A DNA stretch of 12,612 bases from Hemicentrotus pulcherrimus (GCA_003118195.1 BEXV01003192.1:8029-20640); one strand, 5' to 3'; shown: positions 1 to 8,928, numbered from the stretch's first letter. Notes: a model not told the origin generated them from the letters alone. Made by a program: numbers and translations.

Positions 1-1404
1 CTACCTTTGTTTACTCTTTCGCTACATAGGCCATGTAGAATTAGTTATGAAACCCAAATTGTGAATACTATGATATAAATCTAAAAGCGAACTTTTATGT
101 CTATAATTTATTCATTTTACCTTGTATCTGCGTACTGGACAGAAGGCATGTTGCATCATAATATATAATACGTTTCTGGCAAACACATAACCAGAATTGT
201 CTGTATCCTCGAAGTCAGTCAAGGATGCATATCGATTTCAACGATTTTATTTACATAATTAAACCAAGTTGTCTAATTGCATTTTTCTTTTTCTCACAAT
301 ACAAAGCTTGAAGACTGCAATATTTGCGTCAGACGTATTTTTCCGTATTCAATTCCCCAGACGCCCTTTTAACCCGTTGACGTAAATTACCAGAAAGAAA
401 AGAAAAACACTCAAACACACGCAAAGGCCGAACCTATATCTAAAGCCTATATTGTAATTGTTTCAAAAAATAAATGCTCTCTTTTATCTATTCATTTCAC
501 ACGGCAAAGTACATCCGCAGTGCCATTTTCCACCGTTCCTCTTCGTAAAATTAAAAAGGCTATTGCATGAGGTCACCATGGTTATACAAATTATGTATTC
601 CCTGATATCCAATCACAATAGAAGCCGATACAAGGAGAAAAGACGAACTTTCTATCGTTTATTATGATCATGACAAGATCATTCAAGACCTTTAGGTAGG
701 TGTGGTAAGCTACATCTATGATAAAACCATTACTCAGGGTTAACAATTTTTATGAGCAGTCTGATGTTTCTTCATCAAAAGGAATTTAAAAAGATATATT
801 CAATTAAACTGCCGGAGAACGAAATTAGAATTATCATTGAAGTTCCCAGCTATACAGATCGTAATCCAATGTAATTGTTCCTACACGCTTAAATACAATT
901 ATCAAACATCGATGCATTATTTGAAAGTTGACCTCAGTCATTTTGATGCTTCTCCGTATGAAACTTTACTGAGGTAGCTATGTATATCCCATTTCCTATT
1001 TTTAAAAAATACTCCAGATTGTACTATAACACAAACGGCCTATTCGCTATTTCTCTCTTCCTTTGTCCAATCTTTCTATAACTGCTTCATTAATGAATGG
1101 TAGCTTATAGCATTCCAGCGGATAAATTAAATATGATTTCAAAGTAATAATGCCAAGTAAAGTTAAATGAACTAGAAGAAAAGAAAGATCACACGACAAG
1201 ATTTATAAAAAAAAATCAAATAATTACTAACTGGCTGCTCCGTCTCTGAAATATAATTTTGCTCTTTCTGTAAATAAACAAACTGAACGAGGATGATTAC
1301 GTAAAACGTCTGAAACTTGGATTTTTTGCCCAAAGGGCTTCATAAGACAATTATACAATACGCGTATGCGTGGGTGTAGTTATGCGTGTATGTTATCATT
1401 TGCA
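1..1404. other. AT-rich noncoding region, no gene seen
   Basis: I see no exon, RNA gene or mobile element that I can support here. Open frames are short, AT-rich and of random composition (for example 458-667). A small palindromic patch around 664-684 (ATGATC and GATCAT arms) is too short to mean much. Confidence 0.6.
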
Positions 1405-1456
1405 CCCCCCCCCCCTAAAAAAAATATTTTAAAAAAATAAAATAATAATAATAAAA
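1405..1456. repeat. C11 homopolymer followed by A/AAT-rich simple sequence
   Basis: Eleven C in a row (1405-1415) are followed directly by A-rich and (TAA)n sequence. This is simple low-complexity DNA. Similar G/C homopolymers occur at 7006-7016 (G11) and at the right edge (C19). Confidence 0.85.
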
Positions 1457-1706
1457 TATTAAACAAATCGGCTCGTAGAGACAACTTTTACTTGACGATG
1501 TCATCAATTATGACTACGTAACTTGATAAATAGAAAATAAAAAGACAGTCATTTGATTTTTCACATTATTTTTGTCAATATTGTTTTATTCTTTGCATGG
1601 AGAAAATGAGGGAGAGGCACACATGACAGATACAAGCGGAATCATATAAAGCTAGCTCTTGAAGAAAACCTCGAAAATTTCAGTGATGACTTGCAATAAT
1701 GTATAT

Positions 1707-1709
<3 letters not shown>

Positions 1710-1746
<37 letters not shown>
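1710..1746. repeat. (TA)n microsatellite
   Basis: Uninterrupted TA dinucleotides of about 18 units, preceded by GTATATAC and followed by CACATATAT. It is the longest of three TA runs in the window. Confidence 0.95.
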
Positions 1747-1754
<8 letters not shown>

Positions 1755-1936
1755 TCTCTTGAACTCTCCTTATTCTATCTACGTCAAGATAAGCCTGACC
1801 CAGTACATATCAGCTCATATCCACTGCTTGGCGTCTAGTAAGACACAGAAGAAGGGCGACTGTGTTATGCATTTCTGACAATTAAGTAAAGAAAATTGTG
1901 ATTGTCCCGATTTTCGAAACCCAGCTATACGTGGAT

Positions 1937-2060
1937 GATTTGATTTGGTTGGATTTGATCTAATTTGATCGTTTATTACCAAAGTTCATTTCACAAAGTG
2001 AATTAAAAATACACAATAACAATAAATTTTAGTCAAAGAAGTACCTTTTAATGCATGGAA
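1937..2060 (-). mobile_element. Retroposon-like 3' end (minus orientation), (ATCAAA)-type tail
   Basis: Read on the minus strand, an AATAAA (plus TTTATT at 1972-1977) is followed by a degenerate pentamer/hexamer tail of ATCAAA-type units (plus 1937-1970, GATTTGATTT...). A hexamer signal followed by an oligomer tail is typical of non-LTR retroposon or SINE 3' ends. The region just 5' of it resembles the same position of the element at 2151-2451 (TTTGT..AATG..TTGG..AATAAA). The 5' limit near 2060 is a guess, and no coding capacity is seen. Confidence 0.45.
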
Positions 2061-2115
2061 ATGTACAAGAACTTACAGATTTATTTTGTATAGCATATAC
2101 ATGTAATACCTTATA

Positions 2116-2150
2116 GCTCTCTCTTTCTCTCTATCTCTCCCTCTCCCTCT
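2116..2150. repeat. CT-rich tract, left flank of a retroposon
   Basis: A pyrimidine tract of CTCTCTTT/CTATCTCTCC composition. Its last 20 bases (2131-2150) resemble 2452-2472 on the other side of the element, including an identical CTATCTCTC. The two tracts look like one CT microsatellite split by an insertion. Confidence 0.8.
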
Positions 2151-2451
2151 TAATTCAATTTCAATTTCAATTTATTTATGTTTCCAATAAAACATTACAA
2201 ATCAGTTATAAACATTTACAACAAATGTATAAATACATATAGGAAACAGAGGGGTCCACTAAAAAGCAATGCTTGTTCAAGTGTAGACACCTCAAATGAT
2301 ACTTAGGAATGATGAGTGATTAAATTAAGTCCGTAACTACAAAAGGAACTACAAAATAGGGAGAAAAGGGGGTAGGGGCAACAAAGACGAGAACGAGACA
2401 AGACAGTACTTTACATGACAAAGATAGATGAACACGGTCATAATACATTTA
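2151..2451 (-). mobile_element. SINE/retroposon-like insertion in a CT microsatellite
   Basis: About 300 bp lying between two similar CT tracts. On the minus strand the end carries AATAAA (plus TTTATT at 2171-2176), then a TTGAAA-type hexamer tail (plus 2151-2170) that abuts the left CT tract. CTATCTCTC occurs immediately on both sides (2131-2139 and 2452-2460), which fits a target-site duplication. The interior holds a nested hairpin at 2249-2293. I see no tRNA-type A or B box and no coding frame, so it could be a SINE of unknown head or a 5'-truncated LINE end. From memory, the GGGGTCCACT...AGCAATGCTT stretch resembles interspersed repeats in echinoderm DNA; that is unverified. Confidence 0.55.
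2249..2293. repeat. Nested imperfect hairpin inside the retroposon
   Basis: The outer arms GAGGGGTCCACT and AGTGTAGACACCTC pair with a few mismatches or bulges. Inside lies a second perfect palindrome, AAGCA-A-TGCTT. Such a structure would form in the transcript of either strand. It may be a conserved feature of the element family. Confidence 0.5.
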
Positions 2452-2492
2452 CTATCTCTCTTCCTCTTTCCCTCCCCTCTTTTTCTTTCTAT
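2452..2492. repeat. CT-rich tract, right flank of the retroposon
   Basis: A pyrimidine tract (CTATCTCTCTTCCTC..., then CCCTCCCCTC and T-rich). It shares CTATCTCTC with 2131-2139 and appears to be the other half of the interrupted microsatellite. Confidence 0.75.
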
Positions 2493-2589
2493 TTTGTTTG
2501 TCGGCCAGCAGCTATTACATTACTTAATTGTTGTTTTACTTGACTATGACGAAGACGTCAATCCAAACTGTGCCTATGACGATTCCTTT

Positions 2590-2680
2590 ATATGATATTA
2601 TGTGACCATGTTCAAATTTCATTTAGCTGTGATGGTGTACACAGGGAAAATAAATGAACATCCATCAATCAATGAATCAG
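2590..2680 (+). mobile_element. Retroposon-like 3' end with (ATCA)-type tail
   Basis: On the plus strand an AATAAA at 2649-2654 is followed at once by TGAACATCCATCAATCAATGAATCA, a degenerate tetramer tail. The arrangement matches the other AATAAA-plus-oligomer ends at 1937, 2151 and 6650, though the tail unit differs. The 5' boundary is not visible, and this could instead be a chance AATAAA next to a weak microsatellite. Confidence 0.3.
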
Positions 2681-3122
2681 TGGATAAATCCAGGCTATTC
2701 TCGCCTTCCGGTAACATAATTATACGCAACACTTATTGTAAAAACTTGGCTTGACAATGTTGATGGAATGATATTTTATTCAATTGCCACACATCTATAC
2801 TTAAAATCCAAGGATTACGAACCGATTAGAAATATAGTGTGGGAAAGCTGAAAGCGATGCCAGATGACCGCAGAAATTAATAATAATAAAATATTCTTTC
2901 GCGCTACACTGACGCAAATTAGACTTGACGCCGGGCAATCATTGATTCCTGTCTTTTCAAAACGCTTTTTTATTGACCGACCAGGAGCAGCATTATCAAT
3001 AGACCCTTGAACAACTGTATCTATTCTTCAAAGAAGCGGAAACCATCTCGTCTTAAGCTCATCTGTCGTTTTAAACCAAGCATGCTTTTGTATCGACGCC
3101 GCGTTCAATGGCATTCGGAACT

Positions 3123-3157
3123 GGGCGTGGTCTGTTTCTTTAGTATATATATAAAAA
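3123..3157 (+). promoter_or_regulatory. Candidate core promoter: GGGCGTGG box and TATA box
   Basis: A TATAAAAA box (3150-3157, within TATATATATAAAAAG) lies 20 bp downstream of GGGCGTGG (3123-3130), a Sp1/KLF-type GC/GT box. About 30 bp further on, transcription would start near 3178-3190. A good splice donor follows at 3214. The order box, TATA, short exon, donor, and then an acceptor before the receptor CDS suggests this is its promoter. A TATA-like string alone would mean little in such AT-rich DNA; the spacing carries the case. Confidence 0.5.
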
Positions 3158-3180
3158 GCAGAGTGATTGCTTGCAACGAC

Positions 3181-3213
3181 TATAACCGCATCAATTAACT
3201 GGACGCTGAGGAG
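3181..3213 (+). other. Candidate noncoding first exon of the receptor gene
   Basis: A short leader between the predicted start site (about 3178-3190) and the donor GAG|GTAAGA at 3213/3214. It contains no ATG, so it would be pure 5' UTR. The left limit is approximate because it rests on the TATA distance only. Confidence 0.45.
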
Positions 3214-4102
3214 GTAAGATTATCTAGTTTGTTTATCTACTATGAATGTCTTTTTATTTTGTGAGTAATGCTAAATTAAATATGTTTTCCCCCAATATCA
3301 TTTATCACTCTAGAGTAAATGAACTAGACATTTTCAGACAGGGGATAAAATATACAAGCAATGCTCTTTATTAGACTCGTTTACCTGGAAAGCGTGAAAA
3401 TACCTATTTATTTTCAGTTGACGGAAGTTGTAACTTCTTTAAATAATTGTTTTTCTTCGCACAATTATCACACTGAGAGGTTTATTGAGAAATATAGATA
3501 TACACAAAATGACGCATTTTCCAATCAATGCGTTGAAAATACTTAATGCGTGAGAAATTGTATTTAATCAATTTTATGTTTTCTGTGAAAAGTTCTTTGA
3601 AAAAAGCTTTCACGTCCTATATCGGAGGTGAAAAGAATATAAATTTGATGTTGAAGTCTTATATCCAGCCGTGATATCTAATCATAATAACTGAGAAGAA
3701 AAATCTGATCATTGTGTCTAGGGCGGCCATCTTGTCACAAATGCAGTATTACATGACATCACATGAAATGCTCGTGTGCTTTTAAGTACATAATCTGAAA
3801 TGTTTTTTAAGTTTAGATAAGAGTATAATTTTCACCCATATGTTGTGATTGTTTTCCGTGCAATAATCATATCCTTTGATATTAACGAGCTACTCAAAAT
3901 GCTTCCTTAAGATGAGTGGCAGATAGGAGCTTTACATATTCTGCTAGCCAGGTTCTAATACTTATTATTGACAATAAAAATAATGATATTAGCGTCTTAC
4001 CAGTTACAACGTAAGCAACCAAACCATACCAAACATTCTACTGACAGTATAACTGGAAGTAATTAGTAAATCATAATTTTTCTATTTTCTATTCTCTAAC
4101 AG
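3214..4102 (+). other. Candidate 889-bp intron in the 5' UTR
   Basis: It starts with GTAAGA and ends with a strong pyrimidine tract, TCTATTTTCTATTCTCTAACAG. A CTACTGAC near 4038-4045 could serve as branch site. The interior is AT-rich and has no coding exon that I can support. It includes GCGGCCATCTTGTC near 3723, a YY1-like motif read on the minus strand, which is weak as evidence. Confidence 0.45.
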
Positions 4103-4329
4103 TTTCAAATCCTGGAGTGGACCTGATATCACACGTTTCATATTTTACTACAAAGATTGATCACAGAGATAATTGTACAGCCTCCTTTGATGCGATATAA
4201 TTATGCTGTATGACAAAATACCGTTACGGATACACCTTTTCAACCTAGCCAAAATTTGTTAGCGAAAGCTATAAGTGGTGATACGTTTGACTAATTCCGA
4301 ACAATATATGATTAATTTCGAAGTTGAAA
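4103..4329 (+). promoter_or_regulatory. Receptor 5' leader with four upstream ATGs
   Basis: If the acceptor at 4102 is used, the leader contains ATGs at 4190 (7 codons, stop 4211-4213), 4203 (19 codons, stop 4260-4262), 4210 (12 codons, stop 4246-4248) and 4308 (17 codons, stop 4359-4361). The last overlaps the receptor start by 32 bases in another frame. Such uORFs commonly reduce translation of the main frame in animals. Whether they act here is inference. Confidence 0.5.
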
Positions 4330-5457
4330 ATGACGGATTTCCCGGGGATTATAAGCGATGATCACGTCGATGACCTCGGTTACTGCGATACAGCTGACAT
4401 CAGGAATGTATCGGAGGAGAGCGCATGGGGTTGGTCCTATTCTGGCCCAGAATGGGGATTCAATACCATCTTTCTGCCCATTGTCATGACCATCGGCGTG
4501 CTCGACAACTGCGCCTTTATCTTCGTGGTATACCGCATCAAGAGCATGCAGACGATTACCAACTATTACCTCGTCAACCTCGCCTGCGCGGATATGATGT
4601 TCATCACCTTCGCAGTCGTCCATAAGATCATCAAGATCTTCACGTCGCCGATTTCTTTCGACGATTCCGGGCTTGGTCTCGAAGGCTGCATGGTGATTTT
4701 CCTCTTCCTCAGCGCCGCCTACAAAGCTTCGATGTGTTTCATTACAGCAGTGAGCGTCGAGCGGTACAACGCGGTGTGCAATCCGCTGAAGATGCATCAG
4801 GCTCAAGGTTCGAAGCGCTGGTCGTTTACAAGAAATGTCTGCATCGTCTCCTGGATCGCTGCCTTCCTCGTCTCCGGAACGTTTCTACCCAGCTACGGTA
4901 AATACGAACACAGCTGCTACGAGTGGCCAGACGTCGAGCCATACAAGAACTGGCCGAAGATGACGAGCCATTGTAACCCTTTCTCACTGGTTGCAGACAG
5001 CTACACCAGCGGTGCACAGACCATCCCTTTCTTCATCACTCTCGTCGTAAACTTCATCTTGCATCACAAGACCCTGAAGGGTTTGAGCAGCTCTCTCGGA
5101 AAAACCAAGGGTGACGGATCACGGAGCGATCGTGACGCCAAGATCCACAGCCAGACTGTTCGCATGCTGGTCGTCAACAGCGTTCTCTTTTTCGTGTTCC
5201 TCTCGCCCTTCGAGTTCATCTCGTTGTTCGTCATGATCAACATCCTCATCACCGGCGGTATCGTCATCCCAGGCAAAACGCTGACGGTGTATATCTACAT
5301 CGCACGTACACTCACGTACCTCAACTCTCTCTCCAATCCAATCATCTACACAGTCTTTTGTAAAAGATATTCTAACGCTTTCAAGGAGGCTTTTGGAATT
5401 AAATCAAAACTATCGAGAGATCCTTCAGTGAGTACCGTTTCTAAAAATGTACGATGA
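4330..5457 (+). CDS. Rhodopsin-family (class A) G-protein-coupled receptor, orphan, neuropeptide-receptor type
   Basis: This encodes a plasma-membrane seven-helix receptor of 375 residues, a normal class A length, in one frame. Start: ATG at 4330 with A at -3 and an in-frame TGA at 4309-4311; the TTG at 4324 is not a plausible animal start. Visible landmarks: acidic N-terminus with one glycosylation site (N26-V-S); TM1 about 46-69 with N60; TM2 about 76-100 with D88 (NLACAD); TM3 with C120 and E144-R145-Y146; TM4 with W175; extracellular loop 2 with C196 and C215; TM5 with P233; basic third loop 245-276; TM6 with P293; TM7 ending N336-P-I-I-Y340; then a helix-8-like segment (CKRYSNAFKEAF) and a Ser/Thr-rich tail. 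TM6 reads FLSP where most relatives have CWxP, so the toggle tryptophan is replaced. TM2, TM3 and TM7 remind me of TRH/FMRFamide/ghrelin-type peptide receptors, and sea urchins are known for large lineage-specific expansions of intronless class A receptors. The ligand cannot be read from sequence. Confidence 0.93.
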   Translation: MTDFPGIISDDHVDDLGYCDTADIRNVSEESAWGWSYSGPEWGFNTIFLPIVMTIGVLDNCAFIFVVYRIKSMQTITNYYLVNLACADMMFITFAVVHKIIKIFTSPISFDDSGLGLEGCMVIFLFLSAAYKASMCFITAVSVERYNAVCNPLKMHQAQGSKRWSFTRNVCIVSWIAAFLVSGTFLPSYGKYEHSCYEWPDVEPYKNWPKMTSHCNPFSLVADSYTSGAQTIPFFITLVVNFILHHKTLKGLSSSLGKTKGDGSRSDRDAKIHSQTVRMLVVNSVLFFVFLSPFEFISLFVMINILITGGIVIPGKTLTVYIYIARTLTYLNSLSNPIIYTVFCKRYSNAFKEAFGIKSKLSRDPSVSTVSKNVR

Positions 5458-5917
5458 AGAATATTTTGTTGGAGAAATGCAGCATTTGAAAGATTGAACC
5501 AATGCACCAAATAACAATATAAATTTGAAGAGATTCACTTAAATGCAATGCCATGAAGAACAAAACTTATCAACTTTATTTGGCTCACAGTCCTATTTTC
5601 GTAACCTTTTATTTTGCCTATTTAATTGTCTCCCCTTCCCCTATATCACCGTTGAGGTAACTGTTTAGTTATTCCAGTTTGGTCAACTCTTTTATCAAAC
5701 GCATTTACTAGTTCCTGGTTTCTGAAAATATATTCTATTCAAACATGATCAAGCGAATTCTACATCTCAGTTTATCCACGACCTGAGAAACAACGCCATC
5801 GAAGAAAAGAAAAATGCTTGTTTTGTGAGTTAATTGATACTGTTATTAACATCATAATGATTGTAATTCTAATGTTAATGTTAAGCATTAAAATTGAATA
5901 AATTAACGATTAAGTGA
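5458..5917 (+). other. Probable 3' UTR of the receptor gene
   Basis: AT-rich noncoding sequence from the stop codon to the first good polyadenylation signal. It holds two ATTTA pentamers (in CCTATTTAATTG near 5630 and GCATTTACTAG near 5702), too few to call an AU-rich decay element. No other exon is seen. Confidence 0.5.
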
Positions 5918-5928
5918 TATGTGGTTGG
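5897..5928 (+). terminator. Polyadenylation signal AATAAA with GT-rich downstream element
   Basis: AATAAA at 5897-5902 is followed 11-26 bases later by GTGATATGTGGTTGG, a suitable GT-rich element. This would place cleavage around 5912-5920 and give a 3' UTR of about 460 bases. Confidence 0.6.
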
Positions 5929-6184
5929 AATTCAAGAATCTGAGATTTAATTTCCTGTTAATATTTTGCTGTCTTACGTACACAAAATCATGGACCTCGT
6001 CTATTTCATAATATGCCGCCTGTATTTTTCAGGTTAAGATATATATATATATATATATATATATTTTGACGAATGGTTTGTTTTCTTCCTTGCATCCCAT
6101 TGATATGATAATATGCCATTACATTCATATTTACAGCATTTAGTGGTCTATTCAATTTCTGGTGACTATTGCCACTCCCTAACT

Positions 6185-6218
<34 letters not shown>

Positions 6219-6599
6219 ATTGATTTGGACGGCATAATTAAGTTGGCCTACCCTGTAAATTGACAAATGAAAGTACTTGTAATATTGAAAAATGTAATGC
6301 ATTCTGCTTAAATTTGCAACAGAAATGGTATTCATTGCCCTCAAAATTCAATTTAGCAGTCGTTGGGCTGAATAATATTTAGATTTACAGTTTAAAATAC
6401 ATTATGAAGTGTTTCAACAGGAGTATTTGACATAAATAATGATTTGTAACTACCTGTAGGGGCTTGCTTGCTTCTTTAAGCCTGTCTCAGTTTTACTGTA
6501 TACATTTAGGTCAATAATGTTCCATTTTCATTTTCAGTTCTTCAATATTTATATTTGTTCTTTGTTTACAATCTTATATCATTATTATATTTTAAATAT
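5929..6599. other. AT-rich intergenic DNA with two (TA)n runs
   Basis: No gene seen. TA runs occupy 6039-6064 and 6184-6218. The 112-codon minus-strand frame across this stretch is an artefact of the two TA repeats (it reads as Ile-Tyr repeats). Confidence 0.75.
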
Positions 6600-6605
6600 T
6601 GAATT

Positions 6606-6667
6606 TAAATGTACTTTGTGCATGCTTTTTATGCTCATATTGAAACGGGGATAAATCAAATCAAATC
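6606..6667 (+). mobile_element. Retroposon-like 3' end with (TCAAA)n tail
   Basis: GGGATAAATCAAATCAAATC at about 6648-6667: an ATAAA followed by three TCAAA-type units, the same layout as the minus-strand ends at 1937 and 2151. It runs straight into a trinucleotide microsatellite. Only the terminus is recognisable, and the 5' limit is arbitrary. Confidence 0.35.
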
Positions 6668-6671
6668 ACCC

Positions 6672-6674
6672 CTT

Positions 6675-6723
<49 letters not shown>

Positions 6724-6953
6724 CACTTCTAATACTACTTCTACTCAGTACTGCTACTTCGACTTTTGCTACTGGCACCATCACTACTACTACTACTGAT
6801 GCTACTACTTCTACTACTTCTACGTCTACACTTCTACTACGACGAATACTACTATTATTCCTCCTATTACTACTACTACTGCTACTACTGCTACTACTAC
6901 TACTTCTACCCTTTCTCCTCCTCTTCCTCCTCCTCCTTCTTCTCCTCCTCTAT
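6672..6953. repeat. Long compound (CTA)n/(CTT)n/(CTC)n microsatellite
   Basis: Nearly pure (CTA)n from 6677 to about 6722, then interrupted CTA, CTG and CTT units, ending in CTC/CTT-rich sequence by 6953. Because the unit is three bases, it produces long open frames of Leu, Tyr or Thr on the plus strand. These are not genes. Confidence 0.95.
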
Positions 6954-7005
6954 ACCATTGATAGTATTTGAGACTACTATCGCTGCTACTTTCGCTTGAT
7001 GTTTC

Positions 7006-7016
7006 GGGGGGGGGGG
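7006..7016. repeat. G11 homopolymer
   Basis: Eleven consecutive G after GATGTTTC. It could form a G-quadruplex-type or slippage-prone site. Length in a single assembly should be treated as approximate. Confidence 0.9.
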
Positions 7017-8355
7017 TTCAATACTTCTTTGTTTATTATTTTCGTAATTATTCTTATGTGTAAATGCTTATTTTATTCTGATGCCTATCAGAAAAACATA
7101 TGATTTTAACCATTATGTTTATATTCAATTGTATGCACTTTTATAAATGCAGCATTTGTACTTTCCGGTAGTAAGATTAAAAGGCTCATCGTTCGGTGAT
7201 ACAACCCTACATACTGATATGTTACCATGACAACACATTGAGCGAATTTTACAATGATGATTATCAAAATACTCTTTTCCCGGTAATGAACAAAAACAAC
7301 AAACAAACAAAAATGAGCATCGTATAGATTAGAAGATACAAGAAGCTGTGTTTCATAATAATTCCATATTACTGTGATTGGAGTGGTATTGAGCGAGGGG
7401 GTGAAAAGTGTAAATAGAGGTATAGATTAAATTTGTATAATCTAGGGCATGTGAAAGTACTTGTGCATGCTTTGAAATTCAGTCCCTAATAAAAGGTGTT
7501 GGAATCCACCTCTTCAAATACCATCTTCGAAATTACAAATTAATTTCACATTATAACAAAAGGGTACCCGTGGTATACATTTCTTGCGGATGATGCTTTT
7601 TTAATGTTAGTGTAAATAACTTATCAGAAAATCTATTTTAAAAGAAAATTGAAATTATAATATTGTAAAAATGTACATTAGAAATCATTGAGTTTTCGAT
7701 TACCTTCATATTAACGTGATTTAGATCGTAACTGTTGTTAACATTTCTTTAGTGTTTGGTCTTTTATGATAGGTAGCCTAGTACTTTGAGTCGAACGAAA
7801 AAATGAAATTGCACTGCAGTTTATTAACTGAATAAGGCTATATAGCGATAGTCTGATCAATAAATTCAACTTGTAAAATTCCATCCATCTTGCGCACTGA
7901 ACACTGTTAATGAGTTATTTTAGTTTGGTTATCGCATTTTTCATATGTTGAAAGCGAAGGATATTGATGTACTTCGTTTTCACTATTGCTCAAATCTAAA
8001 TGACTTATTTTCATCTTTTTTCGCCTATATTGTGTGGCTTGACGTTACTTGTGGCGTTTGCTGGAGAAAAAACACGACTATTCATTGATGACTGAATAAA
8101 TGTCAAATTGTGTTAATTAAGATGTAATAAGTTTCCTGGTCATAGTTATTGCTTTGCCGTAATTATTCAAGCGGGTTTATTTCTGCTGCAAAACATAATG
8201 CACCATATATGTCGCATGTCTGCCATTATGAGCAAAATTAATGGTGATGTGAAAAGTATAAAAAAAAATGGTGGGGTTAAAATGTTTGCGATTACATTAC
8301 ATCTAAACGTGCTGAGAATCACTCTGAATATTCAAAGAAAACACTTGATATTATG
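7017..8355. other. AT-rich intergenic DNA, no gene seen
   Basis: Open frames are short and lack domain-like composition (for example the overlapping minus-strand frames at 7106-7310). Stray AATAAA motifs occur without a linked exon. No RNA gene or repeat that I can recognise. Confidence 0.65.
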
Positions 8356-8398
8356 TGAAAGAGAGTGGGAGAGAAGGAGCGAAATGGGCAGGAAGAGG

Positions 8399-8434
<36 letters not shown>

Positions 8435-8520
8435 AAGATAGAGAGAGTGAGACAGAGAGAGAGAGAGAAAGAGAGATGTTTGGAGGGGTGGGGCGAGAAA
8501 GAGGCGAAAGGGAAGGGAGG
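8356..8520. repeat. Purine-rich (GA)n tract
   Basis: GAGAGA with GAAAGA and GGGA interruptions, purest at 8399-8476; a looser purine-rich zone continues to about 8613. It gives Arg/Glu-rich open frames on one strand and Ser/Leu-rich frames on the other, neither credible as protein. Long homopurine mirror repeats can adopt triplex (H-DNA) structure. Confidence 0.93.
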
Positions 8521-8928
8521 GTGACTTTGAGGGATGACAGTGAGCGGGATGATGGAATGCTGAGAGCTAGAAAACGAAAGAGCAAAGCAAGAAGAAAAAG
8601 AAAGAGAGAAGGATAATGAACGGAAGAGGGTGCTATGAAACTGGGTATGAAAATGTGCATTGATAATTGTAATTGTCTACTCGTTATACCTTGATATAAT
8701 GATAGGAAGTCGAAATAAATCATTTCCTCGCGATCTTATTAAAATTGTAGATCCAAAAAAAAACTTCCATGACCAATATAGGCCTACATTTAGTTCTTCC
8801 CTTCTTGCTTTAACAAAATGAAATACCCATTCCTTTCAAATCATTTACACGCCCAGAGGCACTCTTCCAATTCTCTAGTGAATTAAACCTCCACTATCAT
8901 CATGCTGTAGAATTAGTTGAAATATCAA

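Noticed and set aside
3007..3198. 63-codon plus-strand frame over the promoter region
   Set aside because: It opens at a TTG, runs through the TATA box and shows no protein-like features.
4324..4329. TTG as start of the receptor, adding two residues
   Set aside because: Animals initiate at ATG, and a good-context ATG follows two codons later at 4330. I used 4330.
4312..4806. 164-codon open frame on the minus strand opposite the receptor
   Set aside because: It is the antisense shadow of a C-ending-codon CDS. Its composition is Asp/Glu/His-rich without domain logic, while the sense strand has every class A landmark.
6006..6344. 112-codon minus-strand frame
   Set aside because: It contains two Ile-Tyr repeats read from (TA)n runs, and the rest is AT-rich random sequence.
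6609..6999. Poly-Leu and Tyr/Ser-rich open frames on the plus strand
   Set aside because: They are products of the CTA/CTT/CTC trinucleotide repeat, open in several frames at once.
6611..7473. Similar strings GTACTTTGTGCATGCTTT (6611) and GTACTTGTGCATGCTTT (7457)
   Set aside because: Only about 17 bases, centred on the palindrome GCATGC, with no similarity beyond; probably chance.
8198..8723. Arg/Glu-rich (plus) and Ser/Leu-rich (minus) open frames
   Set aside because: Both are translations of the (GA)n tract; low complexity, and the frames swap freely.
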